A stretch of DNA of 64,000 nt from Cordia subcordata (lineage: Eukaryota > Streptophyta > Magnoliopsida > Boraginales > Cordiaceae): contig JAPTOF010000001.1 of assembly GCA_028554755.1 (NCBI GenBank), positions 39,203,501 through 39,267,500 of the forward strand, given 5' to 3'. Shown here piece after piece: positions 12,601-25,198 of this stretch (the stretch's first letter is position 1; each line of letters begins with the position of its first letter). Below the pieces are notes generated by a model. The model was given only the letters and a program-made list of their open reading frames with translations. It ran no database searches and had not been told where the DNA came from. The position numbers and the translations under genes were made by a program.

Positions 12601-13463
12601 AGTGATAAAATGTAATATAAAGTTGTTATTAGTATTTCAAATATATAAAACTATTAGAAAATTTTAAATTAAAAATAGAATATTGTTAGGATTAATGTAT
12701 TAATATAAATAAAAACAAAAAGTTGTAAAAGATTTAAATACATTAAAAATAATCAAAAAGACAAAATAATACTGTAATTAAAAATGAAAATGATATTATA
12801 ATCAAAAACAAAAATGATATTACAATTAAAGTTTTCTACTTTGTGTTTCTTCAAGAATATAATATCATCATTCACATAAATAATAAACAATAAATAATAA
12901 ATAATAAATAATAAATAATATTGCATGTATAACTTAAAGAAAGATAGATATTGGAGCAAAATAAACGTAGGTAATCTCTAATATAGGGATGCTAACATGG
13001 TATTTAAACTTGAAATAGTGGGTCTCTAGAATAAAAGATTATTTAGAAGTAGCGAAATCATTGAAGTAAAACTAGATAAGTTCAAACCCCCTACGTGTCG
13101 AGAAAGAAATAGGAAAACTAAGTGAGCTCAACCTTTCTCGAAACTTTACACATGCTAAAAGATTCAACTAACCCTTTTAATTTCAAGGCCTGAAGAATAT
13201 CATTGACTGATTATTCTTTGCATTGTCCTAATTAAGTTATGCAAATGTTTTTGGATGAACAGATCCTTTTCCCATTTGGAATGATGAACCTGATTTATGG
13301 GAGCATTGGAGCATTATTATTCTCAGCCTTCATCATATATGATACAGACAACTTGATCAAGCGCTATAACTATGATGAATACATTCTGGCTGCTGCTGGT
13401 CTTTATCTGGACATCCTCAACCTTTTCTCGTCTTTGTTAACTCTGTTGAATGAACTGTGTTGA
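9613..13463 (+). CDS. LFG: LIFEGUARD / Bax inhibitor-1-like membrane protein
   Basis: Member of the BI-1/TMBIM (UPF0005) family; plant LIFEGUARD proteins are multi-pass endomembrane proteins linked to cell-death control and Ca2+ handling. Exons: 9613-9868, 10724-10837, 12011-12168 and 13263-13463, with consistent phases (1,1,0), total 242 aa, typical for the family. The N-terminus has the acidic/proline segment LYPNMQEDPRMRWAFIRKVYAIVCMQ. Exon 3 has the diagnostic LTLYTFWAAKRGYDFGFLGPFL. Exon 4 has FIIYDTDNLIKRYNYDEYILAAAGLYLDILNLF. About seven hydrophobic segments are expected. The start ATG follows an A-rich context (aaaaagaaaATGG). The protein ends LTLLNELC. Introns carry a SINE-like insertion, a 104-bp duplication and a MITE. 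Neighbouring genes are unrelated. Confidence 0.95.
10292..10411 (+). mobile_element. Possible short SINE in LIFEGUARD intron 1
   Basis: TAGCACAGCGG at 10313-10323 fits the pol III A-box consensus. A weak B-box-like gaggtcgtgat follows at 10367-10377. The body (10301-10402) is flanked by the direct repeat gaaaacata at 10292-10300 and 10403-10411, as expected of a target duplication. It is short (102 bp) and lacks a poly-A tail. Confidence 0.45.
10459..10666. repeat. 104-bp tandem duplication in LIFEGUARD intron 1
   Basis: Two copies, about 10459-10562 and 10563-10666, share long identical stretches (for example gcacatgctcttgaat and ttgtgagttgtgtcat). They end just before the exon 2 acceptor region. 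Confidence 0.88.
12205..12468. mobile_element. MITE with ~40-bp terminal inverted repeats in LIFEGUARD intron 3
   Basis: The left end GTGTTTGGAACGATCTTA and the right end rev-comp GCTCTGTTTGTTATAGTC continue into matching TTATTTTAA.ATACTTATCC arms on both sides. A related element is at 52895-53440. hAT-like by terminal style, but no target duplication could be fixed. Confidence 0.65.
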
Positions 13464-15794
13464 GTCGACGGGGTTAACATTAAGATGATGTTTGGCAGTG
13501 CTTATTTAGGTACTTATAAGCATTCAACAAGTAAAAAGCTCGTATTACTGACTTTTTTTTTATTTATAAACACCCTAATAACCACTGCTGAACACCCTCT
13601 AAATAGGAGCCACTGAAGCATGTAAGAGATAACCTAGGGGATGATCAAGAGTGTAAATTATTTTTCATGCCAAACTTTTCTAACTTAATCAATTATATTA
13701 TTGTACTAGTTCTTTTTCTATGATATTATATGGTATGATCAAAAGGAAAATGGAAAATTCTTAGTATGACATAGCAGTTGATGTTGAGTTCTTTCGACTA
13801 TGAATTAGTTATTAATTTTATATAATTTATTATACCGAGTTAATGTTAGATTTCTTGTTCCACTTTCAAATCTATATGAAATATATATCTCCTACGTTAT
13901 ATGAGTGGTATACTAAACTAAACTAAATAAACTACAGTTTTATCTCGCTAGATGGAGCTCTTCGGTTGGACTTCCAACATTCATATTTTGCGTAAAGACT
14001 AGATTGAGAGATGATAATATTAATACAATAAATAAATACACTAATATCTTTTTGCAAGCTTATGTATTAGACTAAGGTCATGGGTTCAAAAACTCACTAC
14101 CACTTATTTAAAAATATTAAAATTATCCATGTACAAAACTCAAAAGACCCCACTTCACGTAAAAGGTGCCTCAGTACAATAAATAAATACACTTATATTC
14201 TTTTTATAAGTTTAAACTTCCATATGAGGTAGTAACTCTAGCGGTTACCGTTGGACATTAAAAGTTCAGCTAGCCAAACAATGGAAGAGTATCATGAATA
14301 GTTGCGTTGCTGCGCTTGCTATCAGGAGAGTTTTCCTGGACTTGGATCGTTGCGAGGTAGGCCAATAGTAATAATACAGCTATCATATAATAATTTGAAG
14401 AGTTCATTGCTAACGAATCTTTATCATAAAGTTAAGTCGTGGGGCAACCCAAAATCTTATTAGCTTGTTTTCTTAATGGTGATCGAGATGCTAGTCTTGG
14501 TAGATTTAAAAAAGGGTGATTTTAGGAGTCAGTTTTGTCTACTATGAAACTTGGGGATTTTTTTTTAAATCTTTATTAGTGGAATAGCTTGAACTCATGA
14601 AAGGGGAATGACTTATATATACTGTTAACCAACAACATTAATATTTAGGGACGGAACCAAAGGACGACAGCGGGGGCCTCTAAAAACATATATATACACA
14701 CACATAAATATATGTATATGCATGTATGTGTGTATTAGTTTATACCAAAATTCTTAAAATTCTTCTCATGGCCACCTCTTAAATTTTTTCCCCCTCTCTC
14801 TTTAGTTTAAAATTCTTCTCATGGCCACCTCTTAAATTTTTTTCCCCCTCTCTCTTTGGTTTAAAATTCTTCTTGCAGTAATATTAAACGTATATTTTTC
14901 TACGTAGGTAATATTTCAGTGACCAAAATTTTGTTATAAATAAATAATTTTAGCATATAGATTTCAATAATACTTTGGTTTGTTAATTTTGTCGGTTAGG
15001 TATATAGAAGTTACTCAACCTAAGATAAAAGATTGGATTTGATTACGGATCATGAGTTGTGTTCATCTCTAATTCATAATGGTATCTTCATTACGTCCTC
15101 TCAAATATACTCTGTATTTCCTCAATTTGTCAAGAACAGCAAAATGATGATGCCTCCACAGGCTCCACTACACTTGTGTACAAATAGAAGTTTCTGATCT
15201 ATACACGTGACAAACATATTAAAAACTAAACTTTAGTTGCATAACAGATAATTTCTGAGTATAAACGTTTAAATTGTTAGAGGGTAATAAATAAATTAGT
15301 TCAACATCTTTCAATACAGTGGAATAGAAAAGTTAAACCCCACAAGAATAAACAAAGCACATAGAAACAAGAGCATATCCTTACCATTCCATTATCTTAA
15401 GCTGAAAATGGATCACATTCCCTCTTTTTTGACTGTCCCAATCCAAGATATTCCTTATGCTTTTCCACAACCAAGAAACAATACAAAGACTTGGATCACA
15501 TGGATTTCTTGCTTTTCACTTTACTTTCAACATTTCAAATCATTCAAAGAAAAAGAAGCAAACAAAATTTTACATTCCCCAATGTAAAGAGGAGCCACTG
15601 AGAAGACTTAAAACTCATAAGCACTAGTTTTGCTTTTTTACAATCTAAACATGAGAATTACACATTACACAACCCCACCCATTTTCAAGATATATATATT
15701 TAGTTAGTCAAAGCTTCTTCTAAGGCAAAACACATTGTCCTATTACCAAACTACTTATTTGGCAGAGACTACAATTTCTAGCAAGCAACCCCCT
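13464..15794. other. Intergenic between LIFEGUARD and FORKED-like genes (convergent)
   Basis: The 3' ends of two convergent genes face each other. AT-rich spacer with a small hAT-like fragment near 13490-13610 (cttataag-type ends), a purine/pyrimidine alternating tract at 14670-14740 and the duplication at 14761-14868. No coding region seen. Confidence 0.6.
14761..14868. repeat. 54-bp tandem duplication
   Basis: The unit starting tcttctcatggccacctc at 14761 recurs at 14815 with near identity, including the long ccccctctctcttt tract. Confidence 0.85.
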
Positions 15795-16666
15795 CTAAAT
15801 CCTACGTCTATTGTTCCTTTCCGCAGCAATGGTGAGCAGCCTTGAGACACCCTGAGTCCAGATATCATATTCTTTCTGGTTCCTGCACTCGAACTCGACA
15901 ACCCCTCGTAGGACTGTGTTTAGCGCGAAGTATCGCCTGTGTTCGCCTCCCTCGAGCAAGTGGCGCCCGGGCCAAGCAGGGACATCCTTCAAAACCTCTA
16001 ACACCGCATCTGCAAAATGGAAAAAAGGAAAAAATTAAAGATAGGCCCTTTATCATCTTTTCCATTCAACTGCAGACTGCTTTCTCAAATCCCAAAATAG
16101 AAGGATGACCTACTTCCAATACGGTTCACATCATTAGAGAAAGACAAAAGCAAGAACAACTTACTCTTTTTCTTTTTTGTGATGGTCCCAGCAACATGTC
16201 TGCTCTTCATCTTTAGCATCACCTGCCAGGGAAAAAAAAAATACTTTGCTAAGGTATTGATCTCAATTGAAAGGTAAAAGGTAGATTCATCTAAATCTAG
16301 CTAACAAAACTTTTAAATTTTTTATCTTGAAAATTCCACTTTCTAAAATCTTATGAAGATACTTGAGATCATAATCAAAGAATAAAGTGGAACGATACTA
16401 GCGGGTATATCATGTAATTATGAGAGACTAGGTTTAATCGTGTAATTATGAGATGCGATCTTACCTGACCCATCTTGTTGATGTAAACAGATACGATTTT
16501 CCAATGAAGATCCCCTGCATTTATCGTGGTATTCAAACCATCAGTTCACAGAAGCAATAGTTACATTGACTTGCACCAGAAAGCTTCTAAAATCCTGAAG
16601 TCTGTATAATTTTCTACCCCTCCCAATTTAGCACAGATTAAAACTATCAGCAACTGAAACAAAAGT

Positions 16667-16737
<71 letters not shown>

Positions 16738-19700
16738 TGTTTTGGCTATGCGACACACGTAATAGTTACATCAGCTTGTATCTAAAGGCTTTTAAATCCT
16801 CAAGAGTAAATAATTTTGGTAGTCTGTATAATTGCTTACTACTATTAACACTTAACAAGAAAGAGAATATGAGCACCTTTGCGTGTGCGCTTTAGGAGTT
16901 CACAGCCTCTAGCGAGCAACTCCCTATTACAAATTCCAATAAAATTGTCCTCAGGAACAAGCTCACCACTTGAACTGCCATTACTGCCATCATTATAACC
17001 ATTTATCCCTTTATCCACAGGGATCACAGATGCAATATTCCACACTTCCTTCAATGTCCTTGCCTTCAATGTAGCCGCGCCTCGCAGAGCTACAAAATAA
17101 CAATCATCAGATAAGTAAAGGCAAATTTGAGAAGTAAACAATTTTTTAACACCAAAAGAACCATATATATCAAAACAATGGCAGTCAATTAGTTGCAAAA
17201 TTTACTAACTAGTACTGTAATAATGATAGTGCAGTACTAAATCATAACCCAATAAGAATATATTTCTTAAACAACGTAATAGCCTTCAAGAATTAACATA
17301 CCAGTCGCAGCAGCTGCAGTTAAGGTCATGATATCGCCAGCAGAACGTACATTAACAGCTGAACTAACTACAGATGCCAAGTGTTCACGCTCAGCCCCCA
17401 TTGCCTCAGCAGCTTCCACACACTGCGCTGCCACCAGCGTTGCAGCCGAGGCCACAGCCATATCAGTTTTTGCCATCTGCTCATCCTTTCCTTGCCCAGC
17501 CGATGCAGCTGTGGCGGCCGCAATGGCAGCAACAGCAGAAGCAACTGCAGCCACAGAAACAGCAGCGTGTACTTGAGCATTGTGCGCCCTCATTTCTTCC
17601 TTCTTTTTCTCCCTCCTATCCTTCAACCACCTCCCTACAGTCTTCCCACCACCACCTACAGCCGTGCCAGTTGGTGCACCGCCTCTGAACTGAATGCTCA
17701 CGGTGTTGTTGTTCACCCGACAAAACTGCACAATTAACAAAATTGTCAGAAGACCATTTATCATAGACTCAATAGTACAGTACTAGACAACATGTCCAAA
17801 ACTCATGCACAATTGTAACCGCAGTACGAATCATACACAAATTAATGTAATAAAAGAAATGACATTCTAAATTGAACAACATAAACGAACAGACTATTAG
17901 GGCCCATACTGATCACCATGAACCACCACCTAGCAGCATGGTTGGTACAGTTAACCAAGTTCCTATTTCACCCATACATGATAGAGAAAAGTCAAAGGTC
18001 AATATGGTGGTTTAGTCACAATAACAAAATTGATATGTTGTACAAATTATAGGATAAATTAGTAACTGGTAGGTAATATATTCCTTATTTTACCCGTTCT
18101 TGTTAAAAAAAAAAAAAAAAAGTCAAAAGCCAATCTGACCATAATCACAACAATGCTATGTATTGCAAACTACAGGTACAACTACAAGTTACACTGTAAC
18201 AAAAAGGAGTTATATTGCTACAGTGACCACTCAGCTCATCTATATCATCTCAAATATATGTACAGAAATTTTTAGTACCCCAAAATCAAATAATGCAAAA
18301 AAATATAATAATTGGTTAGGCTTCAAAATGTCTGGCACATGAACCCGACGCACCAAAAAGAGCCCGCGGGACCGCGTTGACTGTTTATTAGCCTTATCCT
18401 TGTGTCCAAAATGTATGTATTAGAGCTTACACATTTTAGAAAAGAAAAAATAAATAAAAGAAAGAAAAAAAATGCTTGAGAGGGTCTATTTTTTTGAAAG
18501 TGAATACGTACAAAATTGATTTCCGGAAAATTACTAGACAAGTGATTGGACTATTGTGTGTAGAAGAAGAAAAAAGCAGTGCAAGGAGGTACACTTTCTA
18601 CACCAGATGGTGCAATTGTTGGATGAAGAGAAAGCTGAGATATGTTTGCCTCAACAGCTGATCATATCTGAATGTTGCAGAGCTCGTGCTTTGAAGCCAA
18701 AAAGAGAAAAGAAAATTAACACAAGCAATACAAACACATTTGGGTAGTACATGGAATACAATGTTTTTCAATGACCATGAATCTCTCCAGGCTTACACCA
18801 TGTTTAACCCCTCGAGATACGTGATTCTATCAAAAAGAAGTACTAAAAGTACTAAAAATATATTTAACTTGGGCAAACAAAATAATATGTTTGAACTCGA
18901 GATATGAGCAAGTCTTTTTCTCTAACATCATATACAAGAGAAAAATGGATTGATTACAAAAGAATTCAAAAGAAAAAAGCTAAGACCTTAGAATCCTCCA
19001 TTTCAGAAGGGGAAACAGGAGGGCTGTCAGAGAGGGAAGAGCCACCGCAGCTTTGGGCACCATTAAGAGGGCCACTACTATGTGAGAGCCGTCCAGATGT
19101 TCTTGGTGATGCTTCTTGCTGTATACCACAAAACCAAAAATCAAAAAGATAAAAAAGCATCCGTGTTAGTCTAACACAAATTATTATATTACACTTTTTA
19201 GCATAAAATCTGTAAAAGGTTAAAAATATGTATGTATTATTATACTAGTCATCATTGAACTGTTGCAGGGCACGTATGGAATCGACAATCATTAACAATA
19301 ATATAAAGTACATAAAAAAAAGAAAGAAAGAGAGAAGAAGATTAATTAATTTGTTTTGTTTTTTTCAAGAATGGTTATTTGTGGAATTGTGATTAAAATA
19401 ATAATAGTAGTGAGTGTCTATGCCTTGAAGAATGAAGCAAGCAACACCCAGAAAACATAGTCCCGCATGTTGAGCTCACTTGTAATTTCAAGACAAAAAG
19501 AAAAACATTCTTGGTTTTTTCCAATAAAACACGCTTAAATCAACTAGACTCCAAATATAATCTTTCAAATTAAGTTTAAAGAAATTGCAATAAATTATTT
19601 AGCTAGAAGCCAAGAATGGACTAGTTTTAAACTAGTTCAACTAGCATAGAGACAAAGTACAAGAATTTTATCTACCTGGGACCATGTCCAAACTGTTATT

Positions 19701-20114
19701 TTAACTTTCTTTTTTTGTCCACACACACACACACACACACACAAAACGCAGAAGCTTTGAGGTGTATCTTTATCGTATGCTTACAGATTGAGACATAATG
19801 CGATCCATGACAAGCTGAGAAGTCTCAGAGGAAGCAAAAGAAAAAGGGTTCCCGGAAACAGTGATAACAGACTCTTCCAACTCGCCGGAAACATCCTCCA
19901 GGATAGTTCCACCACAACCGTCGCCACCGCGATCCGCGGCGGCGGCAGCACCACCACCATTAAGGGTGAGGTTAGCTAGGGGGTGGGGTGGTGGTGCTAA
20001 TGCTTTGGAGACTTCTAAGGATGAGATGCTCCAAGAGCGAGAGAGATACTCCATTGGCTCTCTTGGTGTCTCCGGTGGCCTGAAAAACATGGGTTGTATT
20101 TGTTGTTGGTCCAT
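15795..20114 (-). CDS. FORKED-like / VAN3-binding protein (DUF828 + PH-like domain)
   Basis: Family proteins bind the VAN3 ARF-GAP and act in vein patterning and vesicle trafficking of auxin carriers. Seven minus-strand exons: 19785-20114, 18987-19118, 17302-17725, 16877-17089, 16465-16514, 16165-16222 and 15795-16009. All junctions are GT-AG with matching phases, giving 473 aa. The start [20 protein letters not shown] followed by [19 protein letters not shown] is the family N-terminus. Exon 3 encodes [24 protein letters not shown] then a long Ala-rich helix (DUF828). Exons 5-7 encode the PH-like domain: [35 protein letters not shown] and [17 protein letters not shown]...[22 protein letters not shown]. 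The frame stays open upstream to 20348 with two in-frame ATGs (around 20219 and 20291), but family homology begins at 20114. Exon 5 is only 50 nt. Confidence 0.93.
16669..16736. repeat. (TA)n microsatellite in FORKED-like intron 4
   Basis: About 33 uninterrupted TA units between exons 4 and 5. Likely highly polymorphic. Confidence 0.97.
18100..18120. repeat. A-tract in FORKED-like intron 2
   Basis: A run of A residues, at about 18105-18121, inside the 1.26-kb intron (17726-18986). The rest of this intron shows no recognisable element. Confidence 0.7.
19720..19744. repeat. (CA)n microsatellite in FORKED-like intron 1
   Basis: About 12 CA units, 40 bp inside the intron from the exon 1 donor at 19784 on the minus strand. 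Confidence 0.95.
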
Positions 20115-20221
20115 TTTTCTTTGATGTTTTCCAAACTTGGGTGGAGAGTAAATATAAGTGAACTGGAAGTGAAAGAAGTGCGTGAGTTTTGGTGGCCGTT
20201 CAGATACAGGAGTCGTCATTT

Positions 20222-20290
20222 TAAAGAGAGAGAGAGAGAGAGTGAAATAAAGTTCAAGTGCACCTTTAGTGTGTGTGAGAGAGAGAGATT
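20222..20290 (-). repeat. CT-rich (GA)n tracts upstream of the FORKED-like start
   Basis: Two GA runs on the plus strand (20226-20242 and 20276-20288) read as CT repeats in the leader/promoter of the minus-strand gene. This resembles the pyrimidine patches common at plant core promoters and 5' UTRs. Confidence 0.6.
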
Positions 20291-20412
20291 GCATTTTGCA
20301 TCTGTGTGAGGGAGATTGTATGGAATTGTGGGAATTTTTCTTGTACAAGGGAAACTAAATTGGAAAAAACTTGTCAGTGGACATTTGGTTGAGTTCGATA
20401 ATCAATTAGTAA

Positions 20413-20628
20413 GGGTTCATTTAAATTAATTTTTTTAAAAATATTTTTAATAATTTTTAAAAATAATTTTTCTAAAAAAATTAAAAATTTTAACCTCTAA
20501 AAAAATTATATTTGAATTTATTTTAAAATTTTAATTTTTTAAAAATTAAATTAAATAATTATTATAAAAATAATATAATTTTTTAAAAAAATATTTTTTC
20601 CCTTAAAAAACCAATCTAAATAGACCCT
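20413..20628. mobile_element. AT-rich MITE with inverted ends
   Basis: Ends ggttcatttaaatt and aatctaaatagaccc are inverted partners. The interior is almost pure A/T with internal self-complementarity. Similar copies lie at 32451-32668 and, in part, 31888-32075. It is close upstream of the FORKED-like gene. Confidence 0.5.
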
Positions 20629-21365
20629 AAACCTTGAGGAGAAAGACTTGTCCAACAATCAACTACCAGCTAGCTAAGTCCGGATACACTAGGAAGCGGG
20701 GGACATAGATTGAATTCGACTCCCAAACTGTATCTAATACTAATTCTTATCATAGAGATACTTCTCGGGACTAGTGGGAAATTTTGTTCTTTTTTTGGTC
20801 AAAGTGAGATTAGATTTTTTTTTTTTTTGGTAGTAAAGGAAGATTAGATTTTAGTAATGTGTACTTTGTGCGTGTGGAAATAATAATAATAATAATGAAA
20901 AGAAAGCAAAGATGTCGTGAAGATTAATAAATAGAGATAAATGTGCGTTAAATCTCAACTTCATGTCGACTTATATCATTGAAAAAGTCTTAGAAATTTC
21001 CTTTTCCTAAGTACCAATTTAATATTATATGGTGACATAATTAAGTGGTGCCCAAATGTATTAATTAAAGGATTAAATTTCGGATAAGGTGAAATTTGCA
21101 GGGATGATGAAGTCTTGTTTTTTACGGAAAATCTTTAAAGTCCTTGAAAATCAAGGAAAAATGGTCCCAAATATTTATATTAGCCGTTGCGATGAAATCT
21201 TTCTTACACCAATAATCTACAATAACATAAATCATCGAAGTCGCAGAAACCTCCAATAAAGTATACACACCTTTTCATCACCTGAACCTAGCAACTAGTT
21301 TGGTTACAAATGTACCCCTGCAAGAAATAGATAAGGATCTTGTCATATTATTAGTTATCTCATAT

Positions 21366-21662
21366 CACTACTAAAAATTGGTGAATTTGAGGCGAAAATC
21401 TTTCATCTGAAATTTAAACAGATTTGAGATAAAAATTTTCCGTCTCAATTTGACATGAATTTGAGACGGAAATTTCGGACTAAATTTTTTAATAATTTAA
21501 TACAAATTTGAGACGGAATTTGAGAGAGAAATTTGAGTTTGAAACGAGAGTTTTTGAGACGGAAAATTTTTGTCTCAAATTCCATCTCAAATCTAATTTA
21601 AAATGAAATTTTCTAAATTTGAGACGGAAATTTTTTGTCTCAAATTCAAAATTTTTTTAGTG
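21366..21662. mobile_element. Intact 297-bp CACTA-type MITE with 3-bp target duplication
   Basis: Left end CACTACTAAAAATTGGTG and right end AAATTTTTTTAGTG are inverted, and both lead into gaatttgag. The 3-bp duplication tat lies at 21363-21365 and 21663-21665, as expected for the CACTA superfamily. The interior carries many subterminal copies of ttgagacggaaatt in both orientations, likely transposase-binding repeats. No coding capacity. Confidence 0.85.
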
Positions 21663-22535
21663 TATTGATATGAGAGGAAAATTTAACCATTTATGTATAG
21701 ATCATATTATCTCACCCATTTATGAAATTCCCAAAAAAGGTGGATATTGAAAGGAACAAAAAGCATTTTAAGAAAATTATCCTTTTTTAAAATTTAAATT
21801 TAGCGGATGGCTGAGATAATATATTCACATAAAAATGATTAATATTTATTTTATATCAATATGAAAGAATATTTGATCATAATCAGTAAAAAATTACATT
21901 TAATTAGTTTAACATTTTCCATCTTAGGAGGGAGACTGAGGTGGTAATAATTTTCCATTGGATGCTCAACTCTAACTTTTTGCTTTGATGGTGCTATTCT
22001 TCTCCATGGACTCTATTTTCCTCATTACTTCCCTCCATATATAAATATACTTCATCACTTCATTCAGCATTGTGCTACTATTGATATTTAGGAAAATCTT
22101 TGGAATCGGCATTGCCCAAGACCACCCCTAGAATGATGGGCCTGGAGGTGATGGTCGGTTAAAAGAGTTACCTCCATACTTAAATTGAAAATAGTGAAAT
22201 TGGTGGCATTGAAACCCCACACGGCTTGAACTACACGCATGAAAGAAGGGTAACCATATGAAGAATTTAATAGCACGGGCCATCTTATTCAAGAAGATAG
22301 GATCATTTCTAATAAAGAAGAACCTGAGAAGCAAGCATGCAAAGCCAGACGTTTGGCTGTTCGACCGTGGAGTTGTATGGTCTCAATCATTGGCATGTAT
22401 ATATCTTCATATCATTTTGAAAAAGAACAAAAGAACAAAAATAATTAATGTAAGGTAACTTTTTTGGAAAAAGAAATTATATGAGTGTAATTTATAAATC
22501 AATGATGCATGTAATAAGTCTGACCCTAGTTAGTC

Positions 22536-22643
22536 AGTTTGGCTCTACTTATTTTATAACTTATAAGCTCTTAGAAAAAAGTACCTCCTCACATCTCTTT
22601 TACTCTTTGAAGTTTATAAGCCCCAAATAAGTTTAGCTAAACA
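22536..22643. mobile_element. Small TIR element
   Basis: Ends agtttggctctacttattt and aaataagtttagctaaac are inverted partners around a 70-bp centre with a cttataagctc motif. Probably a hAT-like MITE; no clear target duplication. Confidence 0.5.
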
Positions 22644-22699
22644 GGCCATTAATATTGACTACAACATTATATATATCTATACTAAAGCAAGAGTTACAG

Positions 22700-23155
22700 A
22701 ACTATTAGAGTTGGTTTGCTTTTGCTTTTTTTTTTTTTTTTTTGAACTGCTTATAAGCAATTGATGATTATAAGTAACTTTTGATACTTATAAGCAAATG
22801 CCAAGTAAGTACAAAAGTATTTATATAAAATATACTTATAAACTATTAACATGTTTGGTAAATGCGTGCATATAAGCAGTAGCGTTTGTTAAAAATATTG
22901 AAAAGGACATTTCTTTAATAATAATATAATAACTTTTTTTTTTGTATTTTTAAGGGGTATAAATGTACTTTTATTTGGTCAATTCTTATTGCTTATAAAT
23001 AGTTAAAAAAAAAAGTTAAGGAAATGGTGTGTGTTTTAGTTGTTTACAAGCCAACTTTACTTGGTTATAAGCACAATTTGCCAAACATATATATTTTATT
23101 TTTCTACTTATAAGGAGGTTTTTGACCAGTCTATAAGCAGTCCCAAACAACCTGT
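22700..23155. mobile_element. Degenerate cttataag-type repeat element
   Basis: Several cttataag / gcttataagca motifs between a left ttggtttgctttt and a right cccaaacaacc. Resembles the 32101-32440 region. Boundaries approximate. Confidence 0.4.
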
Positions 23156-24678
23156 TAATCTTCCTTCGAACAAATCAAGCACCATTTATAAATTTCTAAT
23201 TCCATTCATCGGGTTAATTTGACAATAGGTCCCTATTGTTTTTTCATTTTTTTCCAAATTAGTCCCTATTGTTTTAAAATGTTCAATCTAATCCTTAATG
23301 TTTGATAAAAATATTTAAATTAGTCCTCAATATTTTTTAAATATAGTCAAAAAAATATTTTAAAAAAAATTTGAGGAAACAACATGTTCTTAGAAACTGA
23401 TTGTTTGATGTGTTCTTGCTTTTTGTAATGAATGTTATCAACATGTTTGATGTTGTAGCGTTTGATCTTTATTTCCTCCATATCAATACTTACCGATGCT
23501 TTAACCACAACAGAACAAACTATATCTTTCAACGATAATTGCAGAATATTAATTACTTTCCATTTTATAATCTTTGCTCTTAGGAAATATTTATTGTACT
23601 ACATAAGTCACACATTATGTAACTCACGGGTTATACGTTAGTTTATATCTAAAACATCGAGAACTCTATTGCCTGCCATGTATCACCTTGAGTATGATTG
23701 GGCCATCAAGAGAGGAACGTAAATATAAATGTCATTTATATACTAGCATAAGATAAATAAATAAGGTGTTTAACTACTTTGAATCTAGCAAATTAAATAT
23801 TTGATCTATCATTATAGTAATTTTTCAAAAAAATCCCCAGTAAATATTTCATCAGCCCAATATTATTAATTAAATTCACAAAAATGTTATTCTTGAGGAT
23901 GCAGGTATAATTTAGGTGACATATATAATGCATGTGACATTTGAGGGGTGAAATTTAAAATTTAAATTAATTATTAATCATTGAGTTGCTTGATGCAAAA
24001 GCAGTTCTGTTTATTAATTCTTTCTAATGATGTAAATCCTTTCCACGTTTTATTATTCTCTTTAACACTTATAATCATGATTTGTGTATGATTAAATGAA
24101 ATCATCATTGTTTTCTTTTTGATGAGCAAATCCATGTTAAATTTCAATAGAATATTTATACATATTTAAGGGTGAGCTAAAGTTAATCATGAAATTCCCT
24201 TTTTTTCCCCACTTTTTTGCAGTCGAGAATCATGAACTGCCACTCTCGATCTTGTCATCTAATTACATCAATCTTGCTCGTGTAGCTTAAATTAATTTCA
24301 TATATATGCATATGAATATGCATATGAATGAAGATATACGATATGTCTGTCCTTGCAATAGGAGTGTGCACGTACGTTATTAGGTTAGTTTTTATTTTGG
24401 ATAATTTTTGGAGAAAACTTTTAATTAGAATTATAGCATAGAAGATAACGTATGAGGAAATTTGGATTATAGATTTAGGGTTCATGCAGACAACGAGCAA
24501 TTACTATATGGAAAAAACAAACATTTTATGGAAAAACAAAGAGAACCTTGGTTATTTCTTAAATTTGCATCACATGAATGCGGTAGCGTTTGCGGGATTT
24601 GGATCTTTTTGTATAATATGTAAACAAAATTTAACGATTATAAATTAATAATAATAATGTAATTTTTAATGACATTAT

Positions 24679-25198
24679 TGTTGGAAAAATCGAGGACACA
24701 CGCACACACATCAAAGCACAGCGGAAAACCCACACACATAAAGAACATGCAATATTTTTAACGTGGTTCGACCCTCTGCTTACGTCCACGATCCCCTCTG
24801 GGATAAATTTCACTATTCAACAATAATGGATTACAACTCAGGTGATGACTTTTTGCACGGACAAAAAAGTCTAAACCCTCCCCACAGAGTTCTTACAATG
24901 GTTCTATCCTCAACAGGACTAGATCCTCAACAGGACTAGAACAAATATAAGACACTCTATATGTTTTCAGGCTTTCTCTCTTACCCACACCCCCCATGGG
25001 GTGTGGTCCTAAGGCACACCTTATACAACTAATATAAGAGTTCTATTTATAGAGGAGATTTCCTTGTCCTCTAAGACAAAGAATTTCCTCATCTATCAAT
25101 CCTACCATAATTAAGAATTTTACCATAATTAGAATTTTAATTCTCATTAAAACTCTTTTCTAATTTGTATGGCTTGGACTTTGAGCCATAACCCAACA
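24679..25198 (-). repeat. 520-bp long terminal repeat
   Basis: Bounded by TGTTGG and CCAACA. The minus-strand end TTTTTCCAACA and the adjacent purine-rich tract are typical of plant Ty1/copia-type LTRs. Contains acgtggttcgaccctctgc at about 24760, a form common in plant LTR families. Confidence 0.7.

Larger units (their letters stand above)
20640..24673. other. Gene-free repeat-rich stretch
   Basis: No supported gene. It contains the CACTA MITE (21366-21662), small TIR elements near 22536-22643 and 22700-23155 with cttataag motifs, and at 23215-23345 a fragment of the dispersed agtccctattgtttt repeat that recurs at 34170-35050. Confidence 0.6.

Noticed and set aside
17328..17737. Several long frames on the plus strand over the Ala-rich exon
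   Set aside because: They are antisense shadows of FORKED-like exon 3, whose Ala-rich GC-rich codons keep other frames open.
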